A stretch of 64,000 nt of DNA from Bremia lactucae. Its lineage: Eukaryota > Oomycota > Peronosporomycetes > Peronosporales > Peronosporaceae. Position 1 is the stretch's first letter. Each line of letters begins with the position of its first letter. The notes below the pieces were generated by a model. It saw only the letters and a program-made list of their open reading frames with translations, was not told where the DNA came from and searched no databases. The DNA lies in NCBI RefSeq assembly GCF_004359215.1, contig NW_027152020.1, positions 6,972 through 70,971 on the forward strand. The letters run 5' to 3'. This document shows, piece after piece, positions 10,725 through 22,010 of this stretch. The position numbers and the translations under genes are program-made.

Positions 10725-11115
10725 ATGGTAAGTGCCTTGCAAGCGTCTAAGCAACTTATCTTATCACTCTTTGGAATCTAGGCAGCTGACCGCTTCAACA
10801 TCAATCGCCAGTGGGAGCACCTGCAAGCCAAATATGTGGGGACTGGCCACGCCGACACGACCAAATTGTGCGTCTTCCGCAAATCTTTGTAGTGGCTTGG
10901 CGACTTTGCCTGACTACACTTGATTAATTTGCTTTTATTGCAGTGAATGGGCGGTGAACCAGCATCGCGATACTTTAGCTTCACATTTAGGCCACTCGGA
11001 CATGCTCGCGTACTTTGCCGTGGCCGAAAACGAGTCAATGGGTCGTCTGCGTTATAATATGCTGGAGAAGCTTTTGCAGCCTTGCGGACCCCCACCACAG
11101 AAAGAGGAAGAATAG
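10725..11115 (+). CDS. SF3B5: Splicing factor 3B subunit 5 (SF3B5), copy 2
   Basis: Exons 10,725-10,727, 10,782-10,867 and 10,944-11,115, 86 aa. No difference from the copy at 8,140 was seen. It is the real locus in the contig that also holds the whole HIS6. Introns are 54 and 76 bp with TAG and CAG acceptors. In the first intron the CTAG acceptor at 10,781 keeps the frame, while the nearby GCAG does not, which decides the splice site. The two genes run the same way, with 147 bp between the SF3B5 stop and the HIS6 start. Confidence 0.93.
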
Positions 11116-11262
11116 CGACTATTATTATTCAAAGTAGGTCGAAATAAAAAGCTTGCCATTATTCAATTATATTCAACAATTGAGAAAACTTTTCGTCGCC
11201 ACGTCACACTTCAAAATAATGCCTTTCAAAATTGACATTTAAAAGTTTCTTAATTCACCGTG

Positions 11263-12457
11263 ATGCGGTTTCGGCCGTGCATCGACATCCACGCTGGGGA
11301 GGTAAAGCAAATCGTGGGCTCCACACTAATGGACAATGGCATTGAAGGTCCCGTTACCAACTTTGTCGCTACGCAGAAGGCTGGCGAGTTTGCTCGGTAA
11401 GCCGCCAAAAAGTCGACAATTTTCGTACGCGTTGATATGTCTTTGTGTGATTAAACCACCCATTCAATGTAACAGCATGTACAAAAACGATGGATTAGTG
11501 GGCGGTCATGTTATCATGTTAGGTGTATCAGAAGCTAACACAAATGCGGCATTGGATGCCCTGCAGAACTATCCAGGAGGACTTCAAGTAGGCGGTCAGT
11601 AATTGCTTTAACGACATTCGATGAATTTAAATATGTATTCATGTGTGTGTCCAGGCGGTATTAATGCCGACAATTGTCGATTTTTTGTGGATCACGGTGC
11701 GAGTCACGTGATCGTAACGTCCTATGTGTTTCGGGATGGTCACATTGATTATGAGCGGCTTGAGAAGCTTGTGCAACTCATCGGCAAAAATCACCTCGTG
11801 CTCGATCTTAGCTGTCGCAAAAAGGCAAGCGACAACAATTTTTATGTCATGACTGATCGCTGGCAAAAATTTACTTCGACCGCTATCGAGTGCGTTGCTA
11901 CGATGAGTTGCATTTCGGGTGTATGAGTTGTCTCGGACTAATAATGATTAGTGAGGCTCTTTTTCACCGTCTTTCTAAATACTGCGATGAATTTCTGGTG
12001 CATGCTGTGGACGTAGAAGGAAAGCGTTGCGGCATTCAGGTACCGGTAATATTACCTGCAAACAGCTTGCGCATAGTTGACCACATTTTTCTGACGTTTT
12101 AGCAAGAACTTGTTAAATTGCTGGCAAAATGGAGCCCTCTTCGTGTCACATACGCTGGTGGAGCCAGCTCTTTGGTAGAGCACTCAAAAGCCAATTGTGT
12201 CACACTACTTGTAATCATTTTTGTCGCACTTGTAACAGGACGACCTGGAAATTGTAAAAGATATCGGCAATGGGAAGGTAGCACATCTACATCTCACAAA
12301 AATGTTGCTTGAGTGTTGACTAAAAATATCGTTTTAGGTGGACCTTTCAATTGGAAGTGCGCTAGACATCTTTGGCGGCAATGTTCGATATGAAGACGTC
12401 GTTATGTGGGACAAGAAGCTCGCAGGCAATGACAAATCGACTTTGTCTTCACCTTAG
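11263..12457 (+). CDS. HIS6: HIS6, phosphoribosylformimino-AICAR ribotide isomerase (complete)
   Basis: Seven exons: 11,263-11,396, 11,476-11,594, 11,655-11,889, 11,952-12,039, 12,103-12,174, 12,239-12,277 and 12,338-12,457, total 807 nt, 268 aa. The enzyme does the fourth step of histidine biosynthesis, an Amadori rearrangement of ProFAR to PRFAR, on a TIM barrel. Family signatures in order: [15 protein letters not shown] with the first catalytic Asp; GGGINADNC phosphate-binding loop; [41 protein letters not shown] with the second catalytic Asp; TYAGGASS; and [10 protein letters not shown]. Introns are 60-79 bp. Intron 3 was placed from its GTGCGT donor and a CTAAT branch-like site before TTAG. 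It looks intact although gypsy LTRs lie within a few hundred bp on both sides. Confidence 0.93.
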
Positions 12458-12819
12458 TACAACAATTAAGTGTAAGTTCAATCTATCAACACAGTTTAAC
12501 TTACTTGTTCTATCTCAACAATTTTATGATATGTATCTTTTAACTCTTATTCTAATTGAAACGCAACAACTTCCTTTAATATCTTCGCTGTGCAGGATAA
12601 TTTGCAGAATTGCAATTTATAAGTCATGAATCAAATAAAACTTTGTGGTGTTTCTTTGCTGTATACTGTATTATCTCGATTAACGATCTTTTTTTTGTGT
12701 GTGAATAACTCTCAATTATAGAGCTTCTTTTAGCGTCACAATGTAATTTGTGTAGGGCACCTTTCACTAATCCTGGTAAGTACTAGTTAAACTTTCACAG
12801 GGTTACAGTGAAGGTTAGG
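12458..12819. other. HIS6 3' flank, no gene seen
   Basis: AT-rich sequence between the HIS6 stop and a family B LTR fragment. No ORF with recognisable content. Probably holds the HIS6 3' UTR and polyadenylation region. Confidence 0.5.
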
Positions 12820-13026
12820 TGTAACGGCCTAAAGTTGCCCTAATGTTACACTGTCTCCGTTAAGTACACTTTGTGTTCTTAAGGTGATGGCCAATTACTT
12901 AAATAAACTAATTAGACCCACCACTTGGGTGTGGTTCACATTGTGACCCAACCTTGTGTATGTGATGCGCAAAGGTGCATTCACATTACGAGGATGACGA
13001 CTAGCGTCATCCGTGATGACGGCTAG
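12820..13026 (+). repeat. Family B LTR fragment
   Basis: Begins TGTAACGGCCTAAAGTTG and matches the first 200 bp of the LTR at 24,316 up to the CTAGCGTCATCCGT segment. There it is cut by the start of a family A LTR. Confidence 0.75.
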
Positions 13027-13356
13027 TGTAACGGGGTGTATCGTTACATGAAACTAATACTTAAAAGTAGTTAATTAATATATTACCTAAAAGGTAGATA
13101 ATATTGGAGAATATTACTTTACATATAATTCTAAAAGCTAATCCATTGGTAGATATAGACCATTATATCTACTTCTCCGCGGTCCAGTCAGCGCTGGACG
13201 CGTGCAAAGAGAAAGACAGATAAGACTTGATTACATGTTTTGCACAAATTTATAGTTAAGTTTGTATTAAGTAGATAGAACAGGAGAACTTAATTATATT
13301 AATACAGTTTTTAATTAACCCTCTTTGAAGCAAGTGTTTTAAAGAGACTCTTCCTC
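13027..13356 (+). repeat. Family A-like LTR fragment
   Basis: Begins TGTAACGGGGTGTATCG and follows the family A LTR order to CTTCCTCTG, where a full family B LTR takes over. The missing end is not found after the B element at 24,849, so this is not a simple nested insertion. Confidence 0.7.
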
Positions 13357-13870
13357 TGTAACGGGCTAAAGTTGTTCTAATGTTTCACAGTCCCCGTTAA
13401 GCACACTTGGTGTACTTAAGGGGATGGTCAATTACAAATTAAAGTAATTAGATTAAGCACTCGGGTGTGGTAAACATCTGTGACCAAGTCTTGTGTATGT
13501 GATGCACATGGGTGCATTCCCATTAGGAGGGATGACACCTAGCGTCATCCGTTACGCGAGGTATCTAGAAAGATACAATCTATCTATAGAGATGACATTT
13601 TGATTGGTAAAATTAGGTATTTATATTTAATACGATTGAATATAAATCAGTCTGAATACTACATCCTACTTGGTAAGTGGGCACGAGGAGCCAGATTACC
13701 GCTCCCATGACGACATTTAACCAAAGTACTTAGTGCGTTGGGTGAGGACGCTAACGCGCCCACCACAACTACCTCACTGCACGCAAGAGAAGCTATAAAA
13801 ACCGCTTCTTTGCTGTGCTAGGGTGCGTGTCTAAGTAATGCGTGGCCGCATTACGACATGCCCGCCTACA
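13357..13870 (+). repeat. Family B 5' LTR
   Basis: 514 bp, from TGTAACGGGCTAAAG to CCCGCCTACA. Followed by the primer binding site and gag of the B element. The bases before it and those after the 3' LTR at 24,848 do not form a target-site duplication, so the two LTRs may not be one insertion. Confidence 0.8.
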
Positions 13871-13889
13871 CTTGGTACCACTTAAAATC
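13871..13889 (+). other. Primer binding site, family B
   Basis: CTTGGTACCACTTAAAA directly after the LTR. TGGTACCA differs by one base from TGGTAGCA, which is seen in families A and C. Its position fixes the plus-strand orientation of the element. Confidence 0.55.
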
Positions 13890-13926
13890 CTTCCCACGAC
13901 CCGCATCTCTGCGTGTGTACGTGAGG

Positions 13927-14925
13927 ATGAGCCTCAATATTGATTGGGCTCATTTCCCCAACCTCCCCGAACATCCTCGGGAGGTGGCCGGGCTTATGGC
14001 GCAAGGACTTGGTGAACACGCCCTGACAGGCTCCTGGGGAGTCCTCCTGAGAAACATGTTGCTCAGTTGGAGCAGTTTGAGGCTTCCGTGCTCGGACAGC
14101 GGAGCGCCGCGTCCGAGGTACAGGGCCATGCTGCGCGGAGTCCGTCACTCAGACTCAGGATGAGCTGAGGCATGAGCAGGCTCGGATCGAGGCTCTTAAC
14201 AGGACTGTTGAGATGCTCTCTGCCCGGCCGCATCAGCCGAGGCCCATTCGGATGGACCCGCCCAAGTTTGATGGAACTGCAGCGCACACGATTGTCCACT
14301 GGCTTTAGCCGTGGAGCAATGCGGTGTCGCCCAGCTCTTCGAGGACGACAGCCGGATGGTGTCGTACGCCATGTCGCATCTGCGCGGTAAGGCCTCAGAG
14401 TAGGCTTACTCGGCGCTTATGGCGGACAGAAAGGCGTTCCCTACATGGGCGATCTTTAGCGAAAAGATTCGCGCCATGTACCAGCCGCCGAACAACGAAG
14501 TGTTGCTTCAGGCGCACTTCTTTAGAGCGTGGCAGGCGAAGCGATCTCTGCAAGAGTATGTGCAAGAGATGCGCTCGCTGTCGGCGTCCATTATCGTAGG
14601 TCCAATTCCGGAGTACACTAAGGTGCCCACGTTTATGAACGGACTACGGCATGGCTCATCGCGACAGGCCCTTTTCAGAAAGGTGCCGTCGACGATGGAA
14701 GAGGCATATCAATTTGCCTTGGTTGAGGAGCAATCCTACAACAAAGCCTCGGCGACGGCTTGGTATAAGCCGTCGGCCAAGAGGTCAGATGCCACTCCCA
14801 TGGAGTTGGGCAATGCAGACGTTGTCTGTTATAAATGCGGTAAGCGCGGCCATATGATGGCTCGCTGCTATGCAAGGGTCCCTGCTGGGGTAAAGACGCC
14901 CAGCAAGATGACTCCCTACCCATAG
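13927..14925 (+). pseudogene. Family B gag, first copy (frameshifted)
   Basis: Gag is the structural nucleocapsid-forming polyprotein. Reading with frame changes gives an N-terminal part with a coiled segment (QDELRHEQARIEALNRTVEM), then MDPPKFDGTAA at about 14,250. The capsid-like core follows (LQEYVQEMRSL, PSTMEEAYQFALVEEQSY). A CCHC zinc knuckle, CYKCGKRGHMMARC, is at 14,828-14,869 with spacing C-X2-C-X4-H-X4-C. Stops near 14,308 and 14,401 and frameshifts break it. Confidence 0.8.
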
Positions 14926-15053
14926 GGCGATGGCAAGATACAAAGTGCGAGACGCATCAGTTCTGCATCGACCACTGAGGGGTCGGGAAATGCCGGAGCG
15001 CAGTAGGGGCGAGAAGCCCTACTGACTATGAAGCTACCCCTAACGTCAGAGTT

Positions 15054-15370
15054 GTGGAACAAATAGGTAGCATAGTCCCTGAGGTCTCGAAATTTCGGAC
15101 CTCAACCCTGCTGGTCTATAGCGCTCAAGTAAGAGGCTATGACCAGGTGATGACCCTCCTAGTGGATTCGGGTGCATCACAAAATTTTGTGAAACTCGCG
15201 GCTCTAAGAAAGAGACCGGCGATGTTTGAGTCGCTTTGCCAGGATGGCAAGCGAGAAGAGGCGACCGTTCGTATAGCGAACGGCGCGCTCGTTAAGTCTG
15301 AGGGAGTTCAGGTAGAACTCGCCTTCAGCTTTAGTGACTTCTCTTGTAAAGAGAAGTTCACAGTGCTAGG
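15054..15370 (+). pseudogene. Family B protease, first copy (runs into gap)
   Basis: Open on the plus strand up to the gap. VMTLLVDSGASQNFV carries the D-S-G-A active-site triad of retroviral-type aspartic proteases at about 15,151-15,190. It releases Gag and Pol from the polyprotein in live elements. The downstream flap region is lost in the gap; the homologous copy at 19,100 continues through ILGMPWL. Confidence 0.8.
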
Positions 15371-16354
15371 NNNNNNNNNNNNNNNNNNNNNNNNNNNNNN
15401 NNNNNNNNNNNNNNNNNNNNNNNNNNNNNNNNNNNNNNNNNNNNNNNNNNNNNNNNNNNNNNNNNNNNNNNNNNNNNNNNNNNNNNNNNNNNNNNNNNNN
15501 NNNNNNNNNNNNNNNNNNNNNNNNNNNNNNNNNNNNNNNNNNNNNNNNNNNNNNNNNNNNNNNNNNNNNNNNNNNNNNNNNNNNNNNNNNNNNNNNNNNN
15601 NNNNNNNNNNNNNNNNNNNNNNNNNNNNNNNNNNNNNNNNNNNNNNNNNNNNNNNNNNNNNNNNNNNNNNNNNNNNNNNNNNNNNNNNNNNNNNNNNNNN
15701 NNNNNNNNNNNNNNNNNNNNNNNNNNNNNNNNNNNNNNNNNNNNNNNNNNNNNNNNNNNNNNNNNNNNNNNNNNNNNNNNNNNNNNNNNNNNNNNNNNNN
15801 NNNNNNNNNNNNNNNNNNNNNNNNNNNNNNNNNNNNNNNNNNNNNNNNNNNNNNNNNNNNNNNNNNNNNNNNNNNNNNNNNNNNNNNNNNNNNNNNNNNN
15901 NNNNNNNNNNNNNNNNNNNNNNNNNNNNNNNNNNNNNNNNNNNNNNNNNNNNNNNNNNNNNNNNNNNNNNNNNNNNNNNNNNNNNNNNNNNNNNNNNNNN
16001 NNNNNNNNNNNNNNNNNNNNNNNNNNNNNNNNNNNNNNNNNNNNNNNNNNNNNNNNNNNNNNNNNNNNNNNNNNNNNNNNNNNNNNNNNNNNNNNNNNNN
16101 NNNNNNNNNNNNNNNNNNNNNNNNNNNNNNNNNNNNNNNNNNNNNNNNNNNNNNNNNNNNNNNNNNNNNNNNNNNNNNNNNNNNNNNNNNNNNNNNNNNN
16201 NNNNNNNNNNNNNNNNNNNNNNNNNNNNNNNNNNNNNNNNNNNNNNNNNNNNNNNNNNNNNNNNNNNNNNNNNNNNNNNNNNNNNNNNNNNNNNNNNNNN
16301 NNNNNNNNNNNNNNNNNNNNNNNNNNNNNNNNNNNNNNNNNNNNNNNNNNNNNN
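15371..16354. other. Assembly gap (984 N)
   Basis: The second B copy carries 233 bp between the same two flanks (19,347-19,579), so the true missing length here may be nearer 230 bp than 984. Confidence 0.7.
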
Positions 16355-17591
16355 GGGTGCGTTGACGGGATGTCAAACGTCACCAATTCCTACCCAGCTC
16401 GTGGAGACTGGGGTAGTGAAAGGATGATGACAAGTAGTCATGCGTCCGAATGTCCTGCACAGAGCCGAGAGCCTGTGGCAGTAGACGGCGAGCTGACAGG
16501 AAGTCATGCGTCGCTTTAATCGGCACAGTGTCTAGAGCCTGGTGTGATGCGTTAGCCAAGAGAGCTACGGCACCCGCTTCCCAGTCAAAGGTCGTGGTGA
16601 CTTGAAGAACGAGTACCAGGCAGATAAGGACGATCAAACGCACGTCCAAACGAGTGACCTATGGATCAGTCTCTAATAAAGAGGACGGGCCTTCGAACGA
16701 GGTGTTCGAGGCCGTCAAAGACGAAATTGCGAAGGCATCCTCAGTCGAGGTGCTCCGGCAAGTCTTTAAATCTGCCGAGGAGATAGTAAATCTCCCGGAG
16801 ATATCGTGGGATCTGTTCCTTGCCGAATTAAAGGAAGGAAATATCCACGAAATAGTCGCACCAGTTCCAGAAGAGAACTTGGTGAACTGTTGCTCTTCGT
16901 CCACAATGGACGAGAGCGTTCTAGAAACGGACAAAAAGAAACAGCTCGCTGCTCAAGGCTGGGATGCCTTGAGAGACAGTCTGTTCTTTGAGGTTCTGTG
17001 GAAACATCGCGATGTGTTCCCAGAAGAAGTGCCGAGCCGCCTACCAGCAGATAGAAGCATCGGTCACGAGATAGACCTCGAACCTGGCACCAAGTATTGT
17101 GTGACCAGGCAATGGCCGTTGCAAGAAGAACAAGTCGATTATATCGATGAGTACTTCGACAAGCGAGCCAAGGTGGGACATGTGCGTGGCAGCAAATCGC
17201 CTCACTGCAGCCCGCACTTTTGTGTGCGTAAAGCCACAGCTGGATAGCGCGTGGTTCATGCTTTCAATAAGCTAGACACGGCGACCATACCGGCTCAAAC
17301 GCCAATATGGTGGAAGGATATTTTGTTGAGCTCCATGGGAAAGTCAACTATCTTTTCCGCATTGATTTGAAGGTTGGCTACTATCAGTTACTCATGAGAG
17401 AGTACGATGTAGCCAAAACGGCAGTAAGCACCCCAAGCGGTATGCTTTGGGAGTGGCTTGTGATGCCCCAAGGGTTGAAAAACGCACAAGCGACATTCAA
17501 CCGAGTTGTGGCTCACGTGATGCGTCAGCACCGTGCCTACGCACCCCATGTCAAAGACTGGAGCGGTGTGCACTCCTTCGGCTTGCAATAA
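16355..17591 (+). pseudogene. Family B pol 5' part: pro-RT linker and reverse transcriptase N-terminus
   Basis: The linker (16,654-17,040) has SNEVFEAVKDEIAKAS and a charged stretch. RT begins with HEIDLEPGTKY and QWPLQEEQVDYIDE near 17,070, then SPHCSPHFCVRKATAG followed by a stop. After a frame change, RIDLKVGYYQLLMRE and PSGMLWEWLVMPQGL at 17,360-17,480 are the RT palm motifs. The expected YxDD catalytic box is replaced by unrelated residues after AHVMRQH, and the copy ends at 17,591. Inactive. Confidence 0.8.
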
Positions 17592-17649
17592 GCTTTTGGC
17601 TCTTATATTTGCTTGTTATCACCTCACTATATGACGTTGCTTTCTCCCC

Positions 17650-18183
17650 ATCATTCTCTTCAGTGTAGAGGCAGCAAGCGAGCCAAATTTGCCCTCAAGT
17701 CTTTCAAGTTAAACACTCCTCGAGGATGGTTTGATAACTCTTGTTCATAGCGAACGACACCTCGTTTCTTGCGCACCAGACGCACCATCCACTTTTCTTC
17801 TCCATCCCTACCAGGAGTGCTAGATGCTTGCGTGGAAACACATCCCTGTTGGCTCTTTGTGCCTTCCAGTTGTCGAGTGTGGGCGCAAAGGTGGCGTTTT
17901 AGGGTCCTTTACCGGTGGTGCTTGGATATTTGAATTGTCTATTACCACGTTGTCAATCACGTCGAAAATGCCCTGGTACCGCTTATCTTTGTCTTGCTTG
18001 CTGGGCTTTCGTCAAAAGTCACACTCGAGATATGACGTTTGAGCCGTCAGTTGCAATAATGAGTCTGTATGCCTTCTGATGTTTTGCGTATTCCAGAAGA
18101 TAACACTTAGTCTCAGAATCGTCTAGCTTCTTCGCCTTTCTATGGCGAGATGTGCATAGCATACGGTACCAAATACACGCAAC
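17650..18183 (-). mobile_element. Ty1/copia fragment inside the B element
   Basis: The minus-strand reading from 18,183 gives, with frame changes, VFGTVCYAH, then KLDDSETKCYLLEYAKHQKAYR, then VTFDESPASKDKDK. This is the order at the end of a copia integrase (V-F-G, K-L-D, G-Y-x-K-x-Y-R, F-D-E). No LTR visible. It separates two partial B-element bodies. Confidence 0.6.
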
Positions 18184-18925
18184 TGTTGAGATGCTCTCTA
18201 CCCGGCCACATCAGACGAAACCTATTTGGATGGACCCGCCCAAGTTTGATGGAACTGCAGCGTACACGATTGTCCGCTGGCTGTTAGCCGTGGAGCCATG
18301 CGGTGCGGTGTAGATCATCGAGGACGACAGCCGGATGGTGTCGTACGCCATGTCGCACCTGCGCGGTAAGGCCCCAGAGTGGGCTTACTCGGCGCTTATG
18401 GTGGACCAAAAGGCGTTCCCTACATGAAGCGATCTTCAAGGAAAAGATTCGCGCCATGTTCCAGCCGCTGACAACGAATTGTTGCTTCAGGCGCGGTTTA
18501 TTGGAGTACGACAGGCGAAGGGATCTCTGCAAGAGTATGTGCAAGAGATGCGCTTGCTGTCGGCTTCCATTACCGTAGGTCCGATTCCGGAGCACATTAA
18601 AGTTCCCACATTATTGAACGGACTTCGGCAGAGCCACCGCGACAGGCTCTTTTAGAAAGGTGCCGTCGACGATGGAAGAGGGAATCCAAATTGCCTTAGT
18701 TGAGGAGCAATCCACAATAGTGCCTCGACGATAGCTTGGTATCAGCCGTCGGCCGAAAGGTCAGCTGCCACTCCCATGGAGTTGGGCAATGCAGACGTTG
18801 TTTGCTATAAATGCGGCGAGCGCGGCCATATAATGGCTCGCTGCTATGCCAGGGTCCCTGCTGGGACAAAGATGCCCAGCAAGAGGATTCCCTTCCCAAA
18901 GGGCGATGGCAAGAAGCAGCGTACG
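18184..18925 (+). pseudogene. Family B gag, second copy (frameshifted)
   Basis: Begins inside gag (TVEMLSTRPHQT, MDPPKFDGTAA) with no LTR or start. It shows the same core as the first copy and a CCHC knuckle, CYKCGERGHIMARC, at 18,809-18,850. Stops near 18,312 and 18,653 and several indels. It continues directly into protease. Confidence 0.75.
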
Positions 18926-19020
18926 AGATGCATGAGTTCTGCATCGACCACTGAGGGGTCGGGCAGGAGCGCAGTAGAGGCGGAATGCCCTACTGACGCC
19001 GTCTCTGAAGCAACCCCTAA

Positions 19021-19600
19021 GTTCAAAGCTGTCGAACAAATGGGCAGCATAGTCCTTGAGGTACCGAAATGTTGGACGTCAACCCTGCTGGTCTATAACG
19101 CTCAAATACGAGGCTATGACCAGGTGATGACCCTCCTAGTGGATTCAGGTGCAATACAGAATTTGTAAAACTCGCGGCTCTAAGAAAGAGACCGGCGATG
19201 TTTGAGTCGCTTTGCCAGGATGGAAAGCGAGAAGAGACGACCGTTCGTTTAGCGAACGGCGCGCTCGTTAAGTCTGAGGGAGTTCAGGTGGAACTCGCCT
19301 TCAGCTTTAGTGACTTCTCTTGTAAAGAGAAGTTCACAGTGCTAGGTATGGAGAGTCCGTATGAACTCATCCTAGGCATGCCATGGTTGGCAAAGTACCA
19401 ACCATGGATAGACTGGCGTACACGCACAGTTGCGAACTCTACGCAGGACACCGGAAAGGATGTGCTCCTGCGAGAGGCCTATGCAACTGATGTCGTCTCG
19501 AATTATAAGAATAAAAAACTTAACACGGCTAATTTTGCTAAAATCGTTTTTGCTTCTATATTATGCGGAACACAGTTGAGGGTGCGTTGACGGGATGTTA
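19021..19600 (+). pseudogene. Family B protease, second copy
   Basis: VMTLLVDSGAIQNL holds the D-S-G-A triad at 19,125-19,165, then a one-base loss ends the frame. The rest resumes at 19,198 with VKSEGVQVELAFSFSD and ELILGMPWLAKYQPWIDW. A perfect 10-bp-arm hairpin lies at 19,381-19,407 and a 9-bp-arm hairpin at 19,313-19,333. It supplies the sequence missing from the gap in the first copy. Confidence 0.75.
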
Positions 19601-19625
19601 AACGTCACCAATTCCTACCCAGATC

Positions 19626-20855
19626 GTGGAAACTGGGATAGTAAAAAGGTCAATGACAAGTAGTGATAAGTCCCATAGTCCTGCGCAGAGCCGAGAGCCT
19701 GTGGCAGTAGACAGCGAGCTGACAGGAAGTCAAGCGTCGCATGAACCGGTACAGTGCCTAGAGCCTGGTGCGGTTGGAAGGGGTGCGTTAGCCAGAAGTG
19801 CAACGGCACCCGCTTCCCAGACAAAGGTCGTCGTGACTCGAAGAGCGAGTACCCGACAGATAAGGACGATCAAAGGCACGTCAAAATGAGTGGCTTTGGA
19901 TCAGTCTTGATAAAAGAGGACGGGCCTTCAAACGAGGTGTTCGAGGCCGTCAAAGACGAAATTGCGGAGGCATCCTCAGTTGAAGTGCTCTGGCAAGTCT
20001 TTGAATCTGCCGAGGAGATAGTAAATCTCCCGGGAATGTCGTGGATTCTGCTCCTTGCCGAGCTAAAGGAAGGAAAGATCCACGAAATAGTCACACCAGT
20101 TCCAGAAGAGAACTTGGTGGACTGTTGCTCGTCGTCCACACCTGGTACCAAGTATTGTGTGACCAAGCAATGGCCGGTGCCGAATGAACACGTCGATTTT
20201 ATCGACGAGCTCTTCGAAAACGAGCCAAGGCGGGACATGTCCGTGAGAGTAAATCGCCTCACTGTAGCCCGACCTTTTGGGTGCGTAAAGCCATAGGTGG
20301 ATGGTCCGTGATTGATGCTTTCAATAAGCTGGACACGGCGACCATACCGGATAAAACGCCAAACTCGCGGAAAGATGTTTTGTTAACTCCATGGGAAAGT
20401 CAACTATCTTTTTTGCGTTGGATTTAAAAGATGGCTACTATCAGCTACTCATGAGGGAGTCCAATGTAGCCAAAACTGCAGTAAGCACCTTAAGCGGTAT
20501 GCAGAAGGATGACGACGGCGTTTACCGTGTCATCTCTTATTAGTCCCGGCTTACAAAAGCCGCGGAACTGAATTACCCCATGCATGACAAAGAGCTACTT
20601 TCAATAAAGTATGCTCTTGTCAAGTTTTGAGTGCACCTATTTGGCACCGAACCATTGTTGTTTATACGGATCACGCATCACTGCTGACCGCAATAAACTT
20701 ACCACAACTCTCGCCTAGAATGGCAACATGGCTCGCATTCTTCTCTGAATTTAATTTTAGAGTTGAACACAAGCCGGGTAAGTCGAATGTCTTGGCTGAC
20801 GCTTTATCGCGCAGACCAGACTTAGAGGTTGAGACATCAGGAAAGTGTGTCTAGT
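19626..20855 (+). pseudogene. Family B pol, second copy: linker, RT with deletion, RNase H
   Basis: The linker (19,870-20,140) lacks the middle found in the first copy, jumping from CCSSSTPGTKY into RT. RT shows VTKQWPVPNEHVDF and, at about 20,410, LDLKDGYYQLLMRE followed by VSTLSGMQ. There it jumps into RNase H (KDDDGVYRVISY), so the fingers-palm region with YxDD is deleted near 20,500. RNase H then reads AAELNYPMHDKELLSIKYAL and ends RVEHKPGKSNVLADALSRRP at 20,760-20,820. Not functional. Confidence 0.75.
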
Positions 20856-22010
20856 GCTAAAGCACAATTTCAGCCATCAACGTTGGCAGCCATGAAGACA
20901 TACCACGTGACGAGCTCATTAGCCTCTGAAATAAAAGAGAGCTACAGTCAGGACGACCATTGTCGCCTGCTGTTGGATGACTTTGGTGGACGAAATGTTA
21001 CCCTTCCGTCGCACCTGAAAGCTAAGCTAAATCGCTTTAGCTACAGCGATGGTCTGTTATGGCATCAGCTGTCCCTTTTGATCCCTTAAGACCTTTAAGA
21101 ATCTATGAGCCTCATGACACAGATCTCAAGCTGATGATCCTTCATGAGCTTCATGATGCACCATCTAGTAGGCATCTAGGCCGTGCAAAGACATTCTTCG
21201 GAGTGTCAGAGGAATTTTGGCGGCCAAGCCTGTATAGATGGGTGGCGAACTATATTATTCGCTCTTGCGAACAGTGTCAGCGCATTGAGCCCGCACCGTG
21301 CAGCAGTGCACCTCTGGAGTCGTTACCAATTCTAACGGATTGTCGGAAGTCAGTAAGTCTGGACTTCATGTTTGGTATGCCGCCCGGTCATGAGGGCCGG
21401 ACAGGGCTCGTCGTCCTTGTAGACAGACTGAGCAAAATGTGCATTTAGCACCATGTAAAACATCCATCACAATGAAGGAGGCAGCTCCCTTATTCCTGAA
21501 TCATGTATACCGACTACACGGGATGCCCACGTTCATAGTATCGGACCGGGATCCACATTTTACGCCTGGTTTTTGGCGTAATGTGTTTGAGCTGCTAGGT
21601 AACAAGCTCCATATGTCGACCGCAGATCAACCTCAGATTAATGGCAAGCAGAACATGCCAATCGGGGTCGTAACGGATGTCTTACGCACTATAGCAACTT
21701 CCAAAGAATGGAGCAAGCAATTGCTCTTTGTGGAGCTCGCTATAAATATCAAGTGTCCACACCAGTACGGGTGAGACACCGTTTTATCAACGGACTGCGC
21801 CATCCTCGGACGCCAGTCCCGTATGTGCGCAGCCCGAGTCTTAGTGGGGGAGGGCCCCTCACTATGCTCGGTGCGAAAGAGGGACATAGTTTCGTCAATA
21901 TGACGATGACCCGCGAGGGTATCATCTCAACGACAGAAACTTGCCCTAGTGACCCTGCCAGTTTAGCAGTGGTCAATAAAACTACGTCCTATGACCGACC
22001 TCTCGGCGGT
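20856..22010 (+). pseudogene. Family B integrase, second copy (runs into gap)
   Basis: The H-H-C-C zinc domain is visible (ILHELHDAPSSRHLG, then SCEQCQRI) at 21,143-21,285. The DDE core starts SVSLDFMFGMPPGHEG at 21,350, breaks at 21,446 and resumes with FIVSDRDPHFTPGFW at 21,535. The residue 35 positions after the second Asp, where GQTER normally supplies Glu, reads GKQNM, so the catalytic Glu is lost. A frame change near 21,770 ends the core. Confidence 0.78.

Larger units (their letters stand above)
9588..12171. repeat. Second copy of 2,584-bp tandem duplication
   Basis: Same sequence as 7,003-9,586. This copy continues through HIS6 exon 5 into exons 6 and 7, so the right-hand contig carries the complete gene. 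Its left part repeats the family A leader (9,588-9,663). Confidence 0.85.

Noticed and set aside
8140..12457. Two functional HIS6 and SF3B5 paralogues
   Set aside because: Apparent complete identity and the N at the junction point to contig overlap, not gene duplication.
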